From the NCBI RefSeq assembly GCF_001552415.1, contig NZ_BCRD01000008.1, forward strand, positions 21,115 through 85,114: 64,000 nucleotides of DNA, written 5' to 3'. The position numbers and the translations under genes were made by a program. Shown piece after piece: positions 19,658 to 27,990 of this stretch. The notes below the pieces were generated by a model that worked only from the letters and a program-made list of their open reading frames with translations, had not been told where the DNA came from and did not search any database. This stretch comes from Corynebacterium xerosis NBRC 16721 = ATCC 373. GTDB taxonomy: Bacteria > Actinomycetota > Actinomycetes > Mycobacteriales > Mycobacteriaceae. Numbering within the stretch: the stretch's first letter is position 1; every line of letters begins with the position of its first letter.

Positions 19658-21140
19658 CGTGATCCCCCTGCGCCCCGGCGATGGGCCTTTGCGCCCGGAC
19701 GGCGACGCCACGGGCCCGGCCGGCGCTGGAGCCGGCGCCGCCGGCCCGGACGGTGGCCCCGCCGGTACGTCTGGCCCGAAGACGACCGCGCTGCATGACC
19801 TGCACACCGAGCTCGGTGCCCGCTTCACCGACTTCGGCGGCTGGGACATGCCGCTGCGCTACGGCAAGGAGCTGGAGGAGCACCGCGCGGTGCGCGAGTC
19901 CGCCGGCGTCTTCGACCTGTCGCACATGGGCGAGGTCCGCGTGACCGGCCGGTGGGCCGCCGCCCTCCTGGACCACGCCCTGATCTCGAACATCTCCGCG
20001 GTGCCGGTGGGCAAGGCGAAGTACTCGATGATCTGCGCAGAGGACGGCGGCATCATCGACGACCTCATCGTCTACCGGATCGGCGAGGAGGAGTTCCTGG
20101 TCGTGCCCAATGCCGGCAACGCCCCGGCCGTCGTCGACGAGCTGCAGAAGCGCCGGAAGGACAAGGGCTTCGGAGGATACGACTGCGAGGTGTTCGACGA
20201 GACCGCCATGACCTCGCTCATCGCGGTCCAGGGCCCGCGCGCGGAGGAGATCGTCTCCGCCGTCGTGCTGCCCATCATCGGGATGGACACCGAGGCCGAA
20301 CTGGCGGGCGAAGTGCCCACCGTCGCGGGCCTCGGCTATTACGCGGCGATGCTCGGCGTGATCCGCCCCGGGTCGACCGGGGATGCCGCCGCCGATGGCG
20401 CCGCCCACGGCGTCTCCGCCGCCACGATCAGGGACGGCGCGGCCCACATGGACGGCGACATCAACGTCATGCTCGCCCGCACGGGCTACACCGGCGAGGA
20501 CGGTTTCGAGATCTTCGTCCCCAACGGCGACGCCCGCGCCACATGGGACGCCGTCATGGCGGCGGCCGATCGGCTCGGCGGCGGCGATGGTGGTGGCGAC
20601 GGCAACGGCGGTGACGGCGGCGGTGGTGACGACGGCGACGGCGGTGGCCCCGTCGCCGTGCCCTGCGGCCTGGCCTGCCGCGACACGCTGCGTCTGGAGG
20701 CGGGCATGCCGCTGTACGGCAACGAACTGTCCCGCGACGTCACTCCCGTCGACGCGGGCCTGGGCGTCCTCGCCGCCACGAAATCCAAGGATGCCTTCGT
20801 CGGCCGCGACGCCATCGTCGCAGCCAAGGAGTCCGGCCCCGCGAAGGTGCTGGTCGGGTTGGTCGGGGAGGGCAAGCGCGCCGCCCGCTCCGGGTATCCG
20901 CTTCTCGACGCCGACGGCAACCCCATCGGCGAAGTCACCTCCGGTGCGCTGTCGCCGACGCTCGGCCACCCCATCGCCCTGGCTTACGTCGACGCCAACG
21001 CCGGCATCGCCGCGGGGCTGCTGACCGGAGACGACCCCGCCAAGCCCACGCCCATCGAGGGAGCGGGCGTGACCGTGGACATCCGGGGCAAGGCGTTGCC
21101 GTACGCCGTCGTCAAGCTCCCGTTCTACAAGCGCACGTAA
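19650..21140 (+). CDS. gcvT: Glycine cleavage system aminomethyltransferase, T protein
   Basis: Folate-dependent T protein that releases ammonia from aminomethyl-GcvH and forms 5,10-methylene-tetrahydrofolate. Conserved: LHDLHTELGARFTDFGGWDMPLRY, DLSHMGEVRVTG, YTGEDGFEIFVP, CRDTLRLEAGMPLYGNEL, and the terminal VVKLPFYKR. Length is 496 residues against about 365 for the family; the excess is a Gly/Ala/Pro-rich N-terminal extension (residues 1-47), a segment near residue 245, and a run of Gly and Asp (about residues 310-334, 20579-20650). The ATG at 19650 is chosen because AAGAAGGAG precedes it; its first codons overlap the gcvP stop. Confidence 0.94.
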
Positions 21141-21151
21141 CCGCCCGCGGC

Positions 21152-21170
21152 CGCCCGGGAAAACCGGGCG
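21152..21170 (+). terminator. Small hairpin between gcvT and gcvH
   Basis: CGCCCGG-GAAAA-CCGGGCG, a 7-bp stem with a 5-nt loop and no T-run. It may attenuate or stabilise rather than stop transcription, since gcvH follows in the same direction. Confidence 0.4.
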
Positions 21171-21237
21171 CGACCGGCGCCCATCCGCCACAATCGAAGA
21201 AACGCCCCGCCGGGGCCGAAGACCAGGAGGAACCACC

Positions 21238-21624
21238 ATGGCCAGCCTGCCCACCGACTACCTGTACTCCGCCGAACACGAGTGGGTGAACTCCACCGAC
21301 GTGAAGCCCGGCGACGTGGTGCGCGTCGGCATCACCCAGTACGCCGCCGACCAGCTCGGCGAGATCGTCTACGTCGAACTGCCCGAGGTCGGCACCGAAG
21401 CCGAAGCCGGCGAGCCGTGCGGCGAGGTCGAGTCCACCAAGTCCGTGTCCGACATCTACGCGCCCGTGTCCGGCGAGGTCGTGGCGGTCAACGAGGACCT
21501 CGAGGACTCGGCGGCCGTCATCAACGACGACCCCTACGGCGAGGGCTGGATCTACGAGGTCCGCGTCACCGAGGCCGGCCCGCTCATGGACGCCGAGGCG
21601 TACGCCGCCGAAAACGACGACTAG
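21238..21624 (+). CDS. gcvH: Glycine cleavage system H protein
   Basis: A 128-residue lipoyl carrier that shuttles the aminomethyl group between P, T and L proteins. The lipoyl-lysine motif is GEVESTKSVSDIYAPVSGEVV, with the modified Lys near residue 67; YSAEHEWV and GITQYAADQLGEIVYVELP are typical. CAGGAGGAAC stands at SD distance from the ATG. Last gene of the riboswitch-controlled unit; the L protein (lipoamide dehydrogenase) and lipoylation genes are not in the window. Confidence 0.97.
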   Translation: MASLPTDYLYSAEHEWVNSTDVKPGDVVRVGITQYAADQLGEIVYVELPEVGTEAEAGEPCGEVESTKSVSDIYAPVSGEVVAVNEDLEDSAAVINDDPYGEGWIYEVRVTEAGPLMDAEAYAAENDD

Positions 21625-21705
21625 CAGTACGGCCGGGGTCGATGCGGGATCGGCGCCGGCCACGTGACCGCTTCCCGGCGGCGCTGGACCGGGCCCGGGC
21701 CCGCG

Positions 21706-24414
21706 CTATTTCCGCCGGTTCGTCCGCTTCGTCGCCTGTGCGGTCCACGGGTCCTCGGGCCACGGGTGCTTGGGGTAGCGTCCCCGCATCTCTGCCCTGA
21801 CCTGCGCGTACGGGCCATCCCAGAAGCTGCGGAGGTCCTGCGTCACCGCCAGAGGGCGGTCGGCCGGCGACAGCAGCTGCAGCTGCACGGGGACGCGGCC
21901 GTCGACCAGCGCCGGGGTGTCCGCCAGCCCGAAGCACTCCTGCAGCTTCGCGGCGAGGACCGGCGGCGCGGTCGCCCCGGCTTCCGGGTAGTCGACGCGG
22001 ATGCGTGATCCGCTGGGCACTTCCAGGCGCTCCGGGACGAGTTCGTCCAGCCGCGCCGCTTCCGGCCACGGCAGCAGCCCGCGCAGTTGATCGACGCCGA
22101 TCGGCCTCGGCGTGGGTTCCGCCATGACGGCCCCGAGCAGTTCCTCGGCCCGTGCGGTCAAGCCCGCGTCGCTCACATCCGGCCAAGGAGAACCAATTTC
22201 ACGGTGAAGGAGGGCGAGGCGGCGTCGTAAAGCATCCGCCTCCGCGCTGAACCCGACGTGCGTCCGCAGGGCCCCCGCATCGCCCGCGAACAATTCGCGC
22301 CACGCCCGCCGGCACTGCTCCGCGCCAGGCTTGAGCGGGTGGGCGGCCAGCTCGATCGCGCCGAGCAGTTCCCGGCGCCGGGCGGTGACCTTCGGCTTCG
22401 CGTCGGCATTGGGCTTTGCGACGCCCACGTCCACCACCTCGCCGGCCAGACTCGATGCCGCCCAGCACGCCAATTCCCGGGACGCCGGCGCGGCCGCCCG
22501 GATGACGGCGCCCGCCCGGCCCGCGAGGCGGCCACCGGCGCGGCCGACGTCGGTGACGGCCAGCCAATCGTGGCCGCGCAACTCCGGTGGGGCCGACGCC
22601 GCGGTGCCGCCGGTGAAGAGGTACTCGTCGGAATCGGGGGAGCGTCGCCGGGCGATCCGATCCGGCCACGCCAGCGCCGCCACCAGCGCAATCGCGTCGG
22701 CCTTCGTGCGCGCGGGCACGGAATCGGGCAGCGGGGCCATGGTCCGGGAGATGTCGGCGACGGCCGGGGCATGCTCGTCGGCCAGGCGCTTCAGGCGGGA
22801 GGCGTCGGCCCCGGAACGGTTGGCGGGGTGGCCGCCGCGGCTGTCGCGGCCGCCGCCGTCATTCCCGCGGCCGCCATCGCGGCCATGGCCGGAGGAGCGG
22901 GTGAGGTCGCCGCGGGGGGAATCGTCGAGAAGCGACACCGCCTCGGCGGCGCGGGCGGCACCGAGCACCGCCGTTCCCGCCAGCAGGGCGCGGCCCAGGC
23001 GCGGATCGACGGGCAGCTCGGCAAGGACCTTGCCCAGGTCGGTGATGCGGGCGGCGGGCTCCACCTCGATCGCCCCGAGCGCGGCCAGCGTCGCGTGGGC
23101 GTCGGCGACGTGGCGGGGCGGGGGAGCGTCGGGAAGTGGCAGGCCGACGGCACCGGGCGTGCCCCATGCCGCGACGTCGAGCATGGCGCGGGTCAGATCG
23201 GCGACGGCGATCTCCGGGGCGGGCCAGGCGTCGAGGCCCGCCCACTCCGATTCGCCGATGCAGCGCACGGCCAGGCCGGGGCCGAGGCGGGCGGCGCGGC
23301 CCGCGCGCTGTTCGGCCGATGACCGCGCGCACGACGTCGTGACCAGACCCGACATCCCGCGGGCCACATCCAGCCGCGGACCCCGCGACAGGCAGGCGTC
23401 GACGACGGCGCGCACGCCCGGCACGGTCAACGACGACTCCGCGATGGCGGTGGAGACGATGATGCGCCGCGGCCCCTCCGGCGAGCCGCCGCGGATGACG
23501 CGGTCCTGCTCATCGCCGCGCAACTGGCCGTGGAGGGCGAGGATCTCGACGCCGCGCGCCCCCGAACCGGTCGAGGACGCGAGGTCCATCCGTTCCAGCG
23601 CGCCGATGACGTGCTCGACTTCGCGCACGCCGGGGACGAAGACCAGCACGTCGCCGTCGCCCGGCGCATCACGGAGGGCATCGGCCGCTTGCCGGGCCAC
23701 GTGGTCCAGGAACGGCCAGGTCACGCCGCGATGGTCCAGCCGGGCCACCGTCGGCGGCGCCCATCGCACCTCCAGCGGGTGCAGCACCGAATCCGCCGCG
23801 ACGATGGGCGCCGGCGCGCCGGGCGACGCCAGCAGCCCGGCGAAGCGCGGCGCATCCACGGTCGCGGACATTGCCACGAGCGTCATGTCGTCGCGAAGCT
23901 CCCGCAGGTCGCGCAGCATGCCGAGCAGGATGTCGGAATCGAGATTGCGCTCGTGCACCTCGTCGAGGATGACGGCCGAAACGCCGGGCAGGTCGCCGTC
24001 GCGAAGCAAACGACGCGTGATCACGCCGGGAGTGGCGAATTCCACCGATGTTTCCCGTGAAACCCTGCGGTCGCCGCGAACCGTGTACCCGACCGCGCCG
24101 CCGAGCTCGACGCCGGCCAACTCCGCCAGCCGACGCGCCGCCGCACGCACCGCGACCCGCCGCGGCGCCGTGACGATCACCCGCCCCGGCCGCGTCCCCT
24201 CCGCCCGCGCGCGCTCGGCGACGACGTTGGCCACCACCGGCGGCACCACCGTCGTCTTGCCCGTGCCCGGCGGCGCCTGCACCACCGCGACCAGGCCCTC
24301 GAGCGCCCGGGCGAGTTCGTCGGCGGACGCGGTGAACGGCAGACCCGCGCCGATGGCGGGGACGTCGAACACGGGGGATCCCGTCGAAGGCTGGCCGGTC
24401 ATGGCGTCCAGCAT
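21706..24414 (-). CDS. hrpB: ATP-dependent RNA helicase HrpB
   Basis: A 902-residue DEAH-type helicase of the HrpB family. Motifs in order: Walker A APPGTGKTTVVPPVV, TAPRRVAVRAAARRLAEL, DEVHER, VAMSATVDAPRF, IVSTAIAESSLTVPGV, and motif VI QRAGRAARLGPG, followed by the HrpB C-terminal domain (LLPWPEAARLDELVPERLEVPSG). A Gly/Asp/Arg-rich insertion of about 40 residues (about 22790-22915) separates helicase and C-terminal parts. Two copies of the dispersed element lie in the gene (22223-22233, 22413-22423); the first supplies the rare codons TTA and CGA. Start is uncertain between ATG at 24414 and 24402; no clear SD or close -10 is seen. Its cellular RNA substrate is unknown. Confidence 0.9.
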   Translation of the reverse strand: MLDAMTGQPSTGSPVFDVPAIGAGLPFTASADELARALEGLVAVVQAPPGTGKTTVVPPVVANVVAERARAEGTRPGRVIVTAPRRVAVRAAARRLAELAGVELGGAVGYTVRGDRRVSRETSVEFATPGVITRRLLRDGDLPGVSAVILDEVHERNLDSDILLGMLRDLRELRDDMTLVAMSATVDAPRFAGLLASPGAPAPIVAADSVLHPLEVRWAPPTVARLDHRGVTWPFLDHVARQAADALRDAPGDGDVLVFVPGVREVEHVIGALERMDLASSTGSGARGVEILALHGQLRGDEQDRVIRGGSPEGPRRIIVSTAIAESSLTVPGVRAVVDACLSRGPRLDVARGMSGLVTTSCARSSAEQRAGRAARLGPGLAVRCIGESEWAGLDAWPAPEIAVADLTRAMLDVAAWGTPGAVGLPLPDAPPPRHVADAHATLAALGAIEVEPAARITDLGKVLAELPVDPRLGRALLAGTAVLGAARAAEAVSLLDDSPRGDLTRSSGHGRDGGRGNDGGGRDSRGGHPANRSGADASRLKRLADEHAPAVADISRTMAPLPDSVPARTKADAIALVAALAWPDRIARRRSPDSDEYLFTGGTAASAPPELRGHDWLAVTDVGRAGGRLAGRAGAVIRAAAPASRELACWAASSLAGEVVDVGVAKPNADAKPKVTARRRELLGAIELAAHPLKPGAEQCRRAWRELFAGDAGALRTHVGFSAEADALRRRLALLHREIGSPWPDVSDAGLTARAEELLGAVMAEPTPRPIGVDQLRGLLPWPEAARLDELVPERLEVPSGSRIRVDYPEAGATAPPVLAAKLQECFGLADTPALVDGRVPVQLQLLSPADRPLAVTQDLRSFWDGPYAQVRAEMRGRYPKHPWPEDPWTAQATKRTNRRK

Positions 24415-24420
24415 GCCAGC

Positions 24421-24509
24421 CCGGCCCGCGCCCGGTCCCACGCGCCGGCCCGCGCCCGGTGGCCCACCGGCCCCCGCATCGGGTGACCCACCGGCCCCCC
24501 GCATCGGGG
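24421..24509. repeat. Two short direct repeats upstream of hrpB
   Basis: CCGGCCCGCGCCCGGT occurs at 24421-24436 and 24445-24460, and CCCACCGG-CCCCCGCATCGGG at 24463-24483 and, with one extra C, 24488-24509. These are local duplications in the 142-bp spacer between the divergent hrpB and amidohydrolase genes. Confidence 0.7.
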
Positions 24510-24556
24510 TCGCAGCCGGGCATGTCGTTCACCGGCAAACGTAGTATCGGAGGGCG

Positions 24557-25357
24557 ATGGACATCATCGACTGTCACTTCCACATCATCGGGGCGCGCGA
24601 CCTGCAGCCGGACAAGGCATTCGCGCCGCCCCCGTTCACCGTGGACCGGTACCTGCAGCTGACCGACCGCATGGCCGACGTCGACCGTTGGTCGCGCGTG
24701 GTCGGAGGCGTCGTCGTCGGCGGATCGTCGCAAACCCGCGAGGAAACGCTGGTCGAGGCGCTGGAGGAACTCGAGCTGGAGGCCCGCTCGCGCGGTTTCG
24801 CCCGCGAGGAGGGGCGCAACTTCGTCGGCGTCATCACCGGCACGACGGATCTCGGCGCGGACCGCGTGCTGGAGCTCGACGCCAAGGGCATCCGCGGCAT
24901 CCGCTTCAACCTGTTCAAGGGTCAGGAGATCGCCGTCGGTGACCTGGAGAACCTCGCCCGCAAGGTCCACGACCTCGCCGGGTGGACCACCGAGGTGTAC
25001 TTCGACGTCTCCTCCCGTCCCGAGGTCGCCGAACTGCTGCCCGAACTGCCGGCGGTGGCCATCGACCACCTGGGCATGTCGGAGCAGGGCATCGACCGGG
25101 TGGCGGAACTGGCCGCGGAGGGCGTGCGCGTGAAGGCCACGGGCTTCGGCCGCCTCGATTTCCCCGTCGCCGACGCCCTCGAGCGCATCCACGCCGCGAA
25201 CCCGCGGGCGCTGATGTTCGGCACCGACCTGCCGGGCACCCATGCGGCGCGGCGCTTCGACCGCAGCGACGTCGACGTCATCCTCGACGTCCTCGGCGAA
25301 TGGGAGATGCCCCGCGTCATGCGCGACAACGCGCTGGCGTTCCACAAGTTCGACTGA
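24557..25357 (+). CDS. Amidohydrolase-family metal-dependent hydrolase
   Basis: A 266-residue TIM-barrel hydrolase of the amidohydrolase_2 type. The metal site is suggested by DCHFH at residues 5-9 and the catalytic Asp in MFGTDLPGTHA near the C-terminus; AIDHLGMS supplies another histidine. Family members hydrolyse or decarboxylate small molecules; the substrate is not predictable. A TAGTAT -10 box (24542-24547) lies 9 nt before the ATG with GGAGGG between, so the leader is at most a few bases long. Followed by a CDF transporter gene that has its own promoter. Confidence 0.82.
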   Translation: MDIIDCHFHIIGARDLQPDKAFAPPPFTVDRYLQLTDRMADVDRWSRVVGGVVVGGSSQTREETLVEALEELELEARSRGFAREEGRNFVGVITGTTDLGADRVLELDAKGIRGIRFNLFKGQEIAVGDLENLARKVHDLAGWTTEVYFDVSSRPEVAELLPELPAVAIDHLGMSEQGIDRVAELAAEGVRVKATGFGRLDFPVADALERIHAANPRALMFGTDLPGTHAARRFDRSDVDVILDVLGEWEMPRVMRDNALAFHKFD

Positions 25358-25424
25358 GCCGGCACCCCGCCGCCCGGCTTGCGCCGATGGGCCGGTGCCA
25401 ATGCGCCGGAGTAAAGTGCCGTCC

Positions 25425-26318
25425 ATGCGTGATTTGAGTCGTTTCGCCTGGTTGTCGGTGGCGGCGGCGATCGTGACGATCGTCATGAAGTTCTCCGGCT
25501 ACCTGGTCACCGGGTCCGTCGGTTTGCTTTCCGACGCCGCCGAATCGCTGGTGAACCTCGTTGCGGCGGTGGTCGCCGTGGTGGTGCTTAAGGTCATCGC
25601 CAAGCCCGCGGACCGCGACCACGAGTTCGGCCATTCCAAGGCCGAGTACTTTTCCGCGGGGCTCGAGGGGGCGATGATCCTCGTCGCCTCCGGTTTCATC
25701 ATCGCCGCATCCATCGGGCGGTTGATGAACCCGCAGCCCATCGACCAGATCGGCCTGGGCCTGGTGCTGTCGGTCGCGGCGTCGGTGGTCAACCTCGTCG
25801 TCGCGCTGGTCCTGCTCAAGGCGGGCAAGAAGCACCGGTCCATCACGCTGACCGCCGACGGCAAGCACTTGATGACCGACGTGTGGACGTCCGTCGGCGT
25901 CGTCGTCGCCGTGTTCCTGGTGTGGATCACGCAGTGGTGGTGGCTGGACCCGGTGATCGCGCTGGTCGTCGCCCTGAACATTCTGTTCACCGGCTACAAG
26001 CTGCTCATGGAGGCCGGCGGCGGCCTGATGGACAAGGCCATGGACGGCCCCGACCGCGCCGACGTCGACCGCATCCTCGGCTCCCACTGCGATCCCGCCC
26101 GCAACATCGACGTCCACGAGGTGCGCACCCGCGTCTCCGGCCGACAGGAGTTCATCGAGTTCCACCTCCTCGTCCCCGGAAAATGGTCCATCGAACATGG
26201 TCACGACATTCTCCACGCCATGGAAGATGACCTGCGCGACCGCTTTCCCGGCGTGCACATCGCCTCGCATTTGGAGCCCATCGAAGACGAGCGCGCCTAC
26301 GGCGACGTCGACTTGTAG
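25425..26318 (+). CDS. Cation diffusion facilitator (metal efflux) protein
   Basis: A 297-residue CDF transporter exporting Zn2+, Fe2+, Mn2+ or similar by proton antiport. Six hydrophobic segments; metal-site motifs are SDAAESLVN in TM2 and MTDVWTSVGV in TM5, with HEFGHSKAEYF in the following loop; the C-terminal cytoplasmic domain (from about residue 205) contains the expected His/Asp residues. TAAAGT (25412-25417) lies 7 nt before the ATG at 25425, supporting a leaderless start. A strong hairpin terminator follows at 26371. Confidence 0.92.
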   Translation: MRDLSRFAWLSVAAAIVTIVMKFSGYLVTGSVGLLSDAAESLVNLVAAVVAVVVLKVIAKPADRDHEFGHSKAEYFSAGLEGAMILVASGFIIAASIGRLMNPQPIDQIGLGLVLSVAASVVNLVVALVLLKAGKKHRSITLTADGKHLMTDVWTSVGVVVAVFLVWITQWWWLDPVIALVVALNILFTGYKLLMEAGGGLMDKAMDGPDRADVDRILGSHCDPARNIDVHEVRTRVSGRQEFIEFHLLVPGKWSIEHGHDILHAMEDDLRDRFPGVHIASHLEPIEDERAYGDVDL

Positions 26319-26370
26319 ATCGCGCAGGTTCCTCGTAGCGGGGTTGGGGCCGGGTTCGTCTGCTCCCATA

Positions 26371-26406
26371 CGCGCCAGACGTTCTCAAGGCCGTCTGGCG
26401 CGTTTT
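26371..26406 (+). terminator. Rho-independent terminator of the CDF gene
   Basis: CGCGCCAGACG (26371-26381) and CGTCTGGCGCG (26392-26402) form an 11-bp perfect stem followed by TTTT. Confidence 0.9.
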
Positions 26407-26443
26407 CCATTTCCGCAGGTCATCGCCGTGGCGGCTGAAGAAG

Positions 26444-26595
26444 TTGATGGGTTCGTCCCCATCAATTCAATATCGTCCCACTTTCGCGCTCGATCGCGGC
26501 GAAATAGGTGCGAAGTTGAAGGAATAGTGCCGAAATTCTTCAACTTCGCCCCTATTTCGCCGACTTTTCCGGCCAAATAGGGACGAAATTGAAAT
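26444..26595. repeat. Array of four ~24-bp repeats in alternating orientation
   Basis: Four imperfect copies of a 24-bp unit (consensus GGCGAAATAGG, then any base, RCGAAGTTGAA) lie at about 26464-26487 (minus), 26498-26522 (plus), 26537-26561 (minus) and 26571-26595 (plus). The middle two make a 24-bp hairpin with one mismatch and a 16-nt loop (26497-26562). A separate hairpin TTGATGGG-N6-CCCATCAA precedes them (26444-26465). The tract is far less GC-rich than its surroundings. No coding function is seen. Confidence 0.85.
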
Positions 26596-26908
26596 GCGCG
26601 GCTCGGGCGCGGCTCGGGCGGGGCTCGAGCGGAGCTGAAGTGGGCGTCCACGAACGGGAAGTGCCTCGAGCGGAGGATCGACGAGCGGGCCCCGACCCGA
26701 CACATGCGGAAAACAGCCGGCACGGGCACGGTGCTCCGGGGAGCGCGGTGGGCGATACGGAGGTGGGGCCGTCGTAAAGCAGCCCCGCCAACCCCGAAAT
26801 TCCCCGAAACCCCTGTGACCACCCTCACGCGACCATAGACTCGGGGCCGACAGACACGGCCACGAAAGACCAGTCACGCGCCCCGCGAACGGGGCGGGGA
26901 AGGACGAC
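26596..26908. other. Intergenic tract upstream of the hydrolase gene
   Basis: Three tandem 11-bp units like GCGGCTCGGGC (about 26598-26631), one copy of the dispersed element (CGTCGTAAAGC, 26770-26780) flanked by GGGGC and AGCCCC, and the promoter region of the next gene with TAGACT near 26836 and SD GGGGAAGGA before the ATG at 26909. No gene was recognised. Confidence 0.55.
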
Positions 26909-27811
26909 ATGTACCCCGAGACCAGCCCCCAGGAGTCCGCGCCCCGGCCCCGCCGGGACGTGATCATTCCCGCCGCCGACGGCCTGCTCCTGCGCGGAAC
27001 GGTCTTCCGCCCCCAGGAAAATCCGGGCGAGATCCGCGGGGTCATCACCGTCCACGGCGGCACCGGCGTGCCGGAGGGCTTCTACCACCGCTTCGCCGAA
27101 TACGTGGCCAACCAGGGCCTCGCCGTGGTGACCTACGCCTACCGCGGCACCGGCCGCTCCGGCATGAAGTCCGACCCCGAAAACGCCGACATCCGCATGT
27201 CCGACTGGATCACGCAGGACGTCCGCGGCGTCATCGACTGGGCGCACGAGGAATTCGACGGCGTGCCGCACTTCGCCGTCGGCCACGCCGTCGGCGGCCA
27301 CGGCATCGCGTACGCCGGCCCGGAGGGCACGTTCGACGCCGCCGCGCTGATCAACTGCCGCGGCATGCGCATTTCCAAGGTGCCGTCGCTGGTGGGCAAG
27401 ATCCGCGCGTTCACCCTGTTCAACATCATCGGCCCGATCTCCGCGACGCTGACCGGCCACATCCCCGCGTCGGGCTGGAAGCTGACGTCCGAGCCGCCGC
27501 TGGGCGTCATGCGCCAGTGGGCCGCGTGGGCCCGCAAGAAGGATTACTTCTTCTCCGACGGCGAGTTCGACTTCGACGCCCGTTTCGCGCGCGCGACGCA
27601 GCCGTTCCTGTCGATCCGCATCCCGGACGACTACTGGACCGAGGAGTCCTCGGCGGACCTGATCACCGACCGTCTCACCGGTTCCGCCGGCGTGGAGAAG
27701 CGCCAGGCGCGCCCCGCGCGCGGCCAGGGCGTCGGCTACGGCGGCTACTTCCGCAAGGGTCACGAGAAGGAGTGGGACGAGCTCATCGCCTGGTTCGAGT
27801 CGAAGGTCTAG
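26909..27811 (+). CDS. Alpha/beta-hydrolase-fold protein lacking the nucleophile serine
   Basis: A 300-residue alpha/beta hydrolase resembling the COG4757 predicted hydrolases. The oxyanion region VITVHGGTGVPEGFYHRFAEY and the block VVTYAYRGTGRSG are clear. The nucleophile elbow, normally G-H-S-x-G, reads GHAVGG with Ala127 where serine should be, so the protein is probably not a standard serine hydrolase; it may bind ligand or use another mechanism. An acid and a terminal His (KGHEKEWDELIAWF) remain. SD GGGGAAGGA precedes the ATG. It ends just before a copy of the dispersed element and a bidirectional hairpin. Confidence 0.8.
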   Translation: MYPETSPQESAPRPRRDVIIPAADGLLLRGTVFRPQENPGEIRGVITVHGGTGVPEGFYHRFAEYVANQGLAVVTYAYRGTGRSGMKSDPENADIRMSDWITQDVRGVIDWAHEEFDGVPHFAVGHAVGGHGIAYAGPEGTFDAAALINCRGMRISKVPSLVGKIRAFTLFNIIGPISATLTGHIPASGWKLTSEPPLGVMRQWAAWARKKDYFFSDGEFDFDARFARATQPFLSIRIPDDYWTEESSADLITDRLTGSAGVEKRQARPARGQGVGYGGYFRKGHEKEWDELIAWFESKV

Positions 27812-27816
27812 CTTTT

Positions 27817-27827
27817 GCTTGACGACG
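27817..27827 (-). repeat. Dispersed element, intergenic copy
   Basis: GCTTGACGACG starting 6 bp after the stop codon of the preceding hydrolase; minus-strand flanks are GGGG before and AAAAG after, as at 10013 and 50423. Confidence 0.8.
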
Positions 27828-27845
27828 CCCCGCGTCGGGCGCCTT

Positions 27846-27909
27846 AACCCACCCCGAATGAGCTAACCCACCCGTTGCAGCGGGTGGGTTAAGCCATTCG
27901 GGGTGGGTT
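27846..27909. terminator. Long two-part hairpin between convergent genes
   Basis: AACCCACCCCGAATG (27846-27860) pairs with CATTCGGGGTGGGTT (27895-27909), and an inner TAACCCACCCG (27864-27874) pairs with CGGGTGGGTTA (27881-27891) around a 6-nt loop. The two arms share the repeat AACCCACCC. T-runs at either end and the position between the convergent hydrolase and tag genes indicate a bidirectional terminator. Confidence 0.8.
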
Positions 27910-27990
27910 TGCCGTTGGGGCGGGGCGGCGTGCAGATGGGGCGGGCGTGCGGATGGGGTGGGTGTCCCGTTGGGCCGGGCGGGCCGGGTC

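Noticed and set aside
21107..21117. Element match in gcvT
   Set aside because: Encodes the conserved family C-terminus VVKLPFYK with standard codons; protein conservation explains it. The same holds for 47812-47822 (VVKPS in gltB).
26464..26595. Alternating 24-bp array as phage attachment site or CRISPR remnant
   Set aside because: Copies alternate in orientation, are contiguous rather than spacer-separated by unique sequence of fixed size, and no integrase or cas gene is near.
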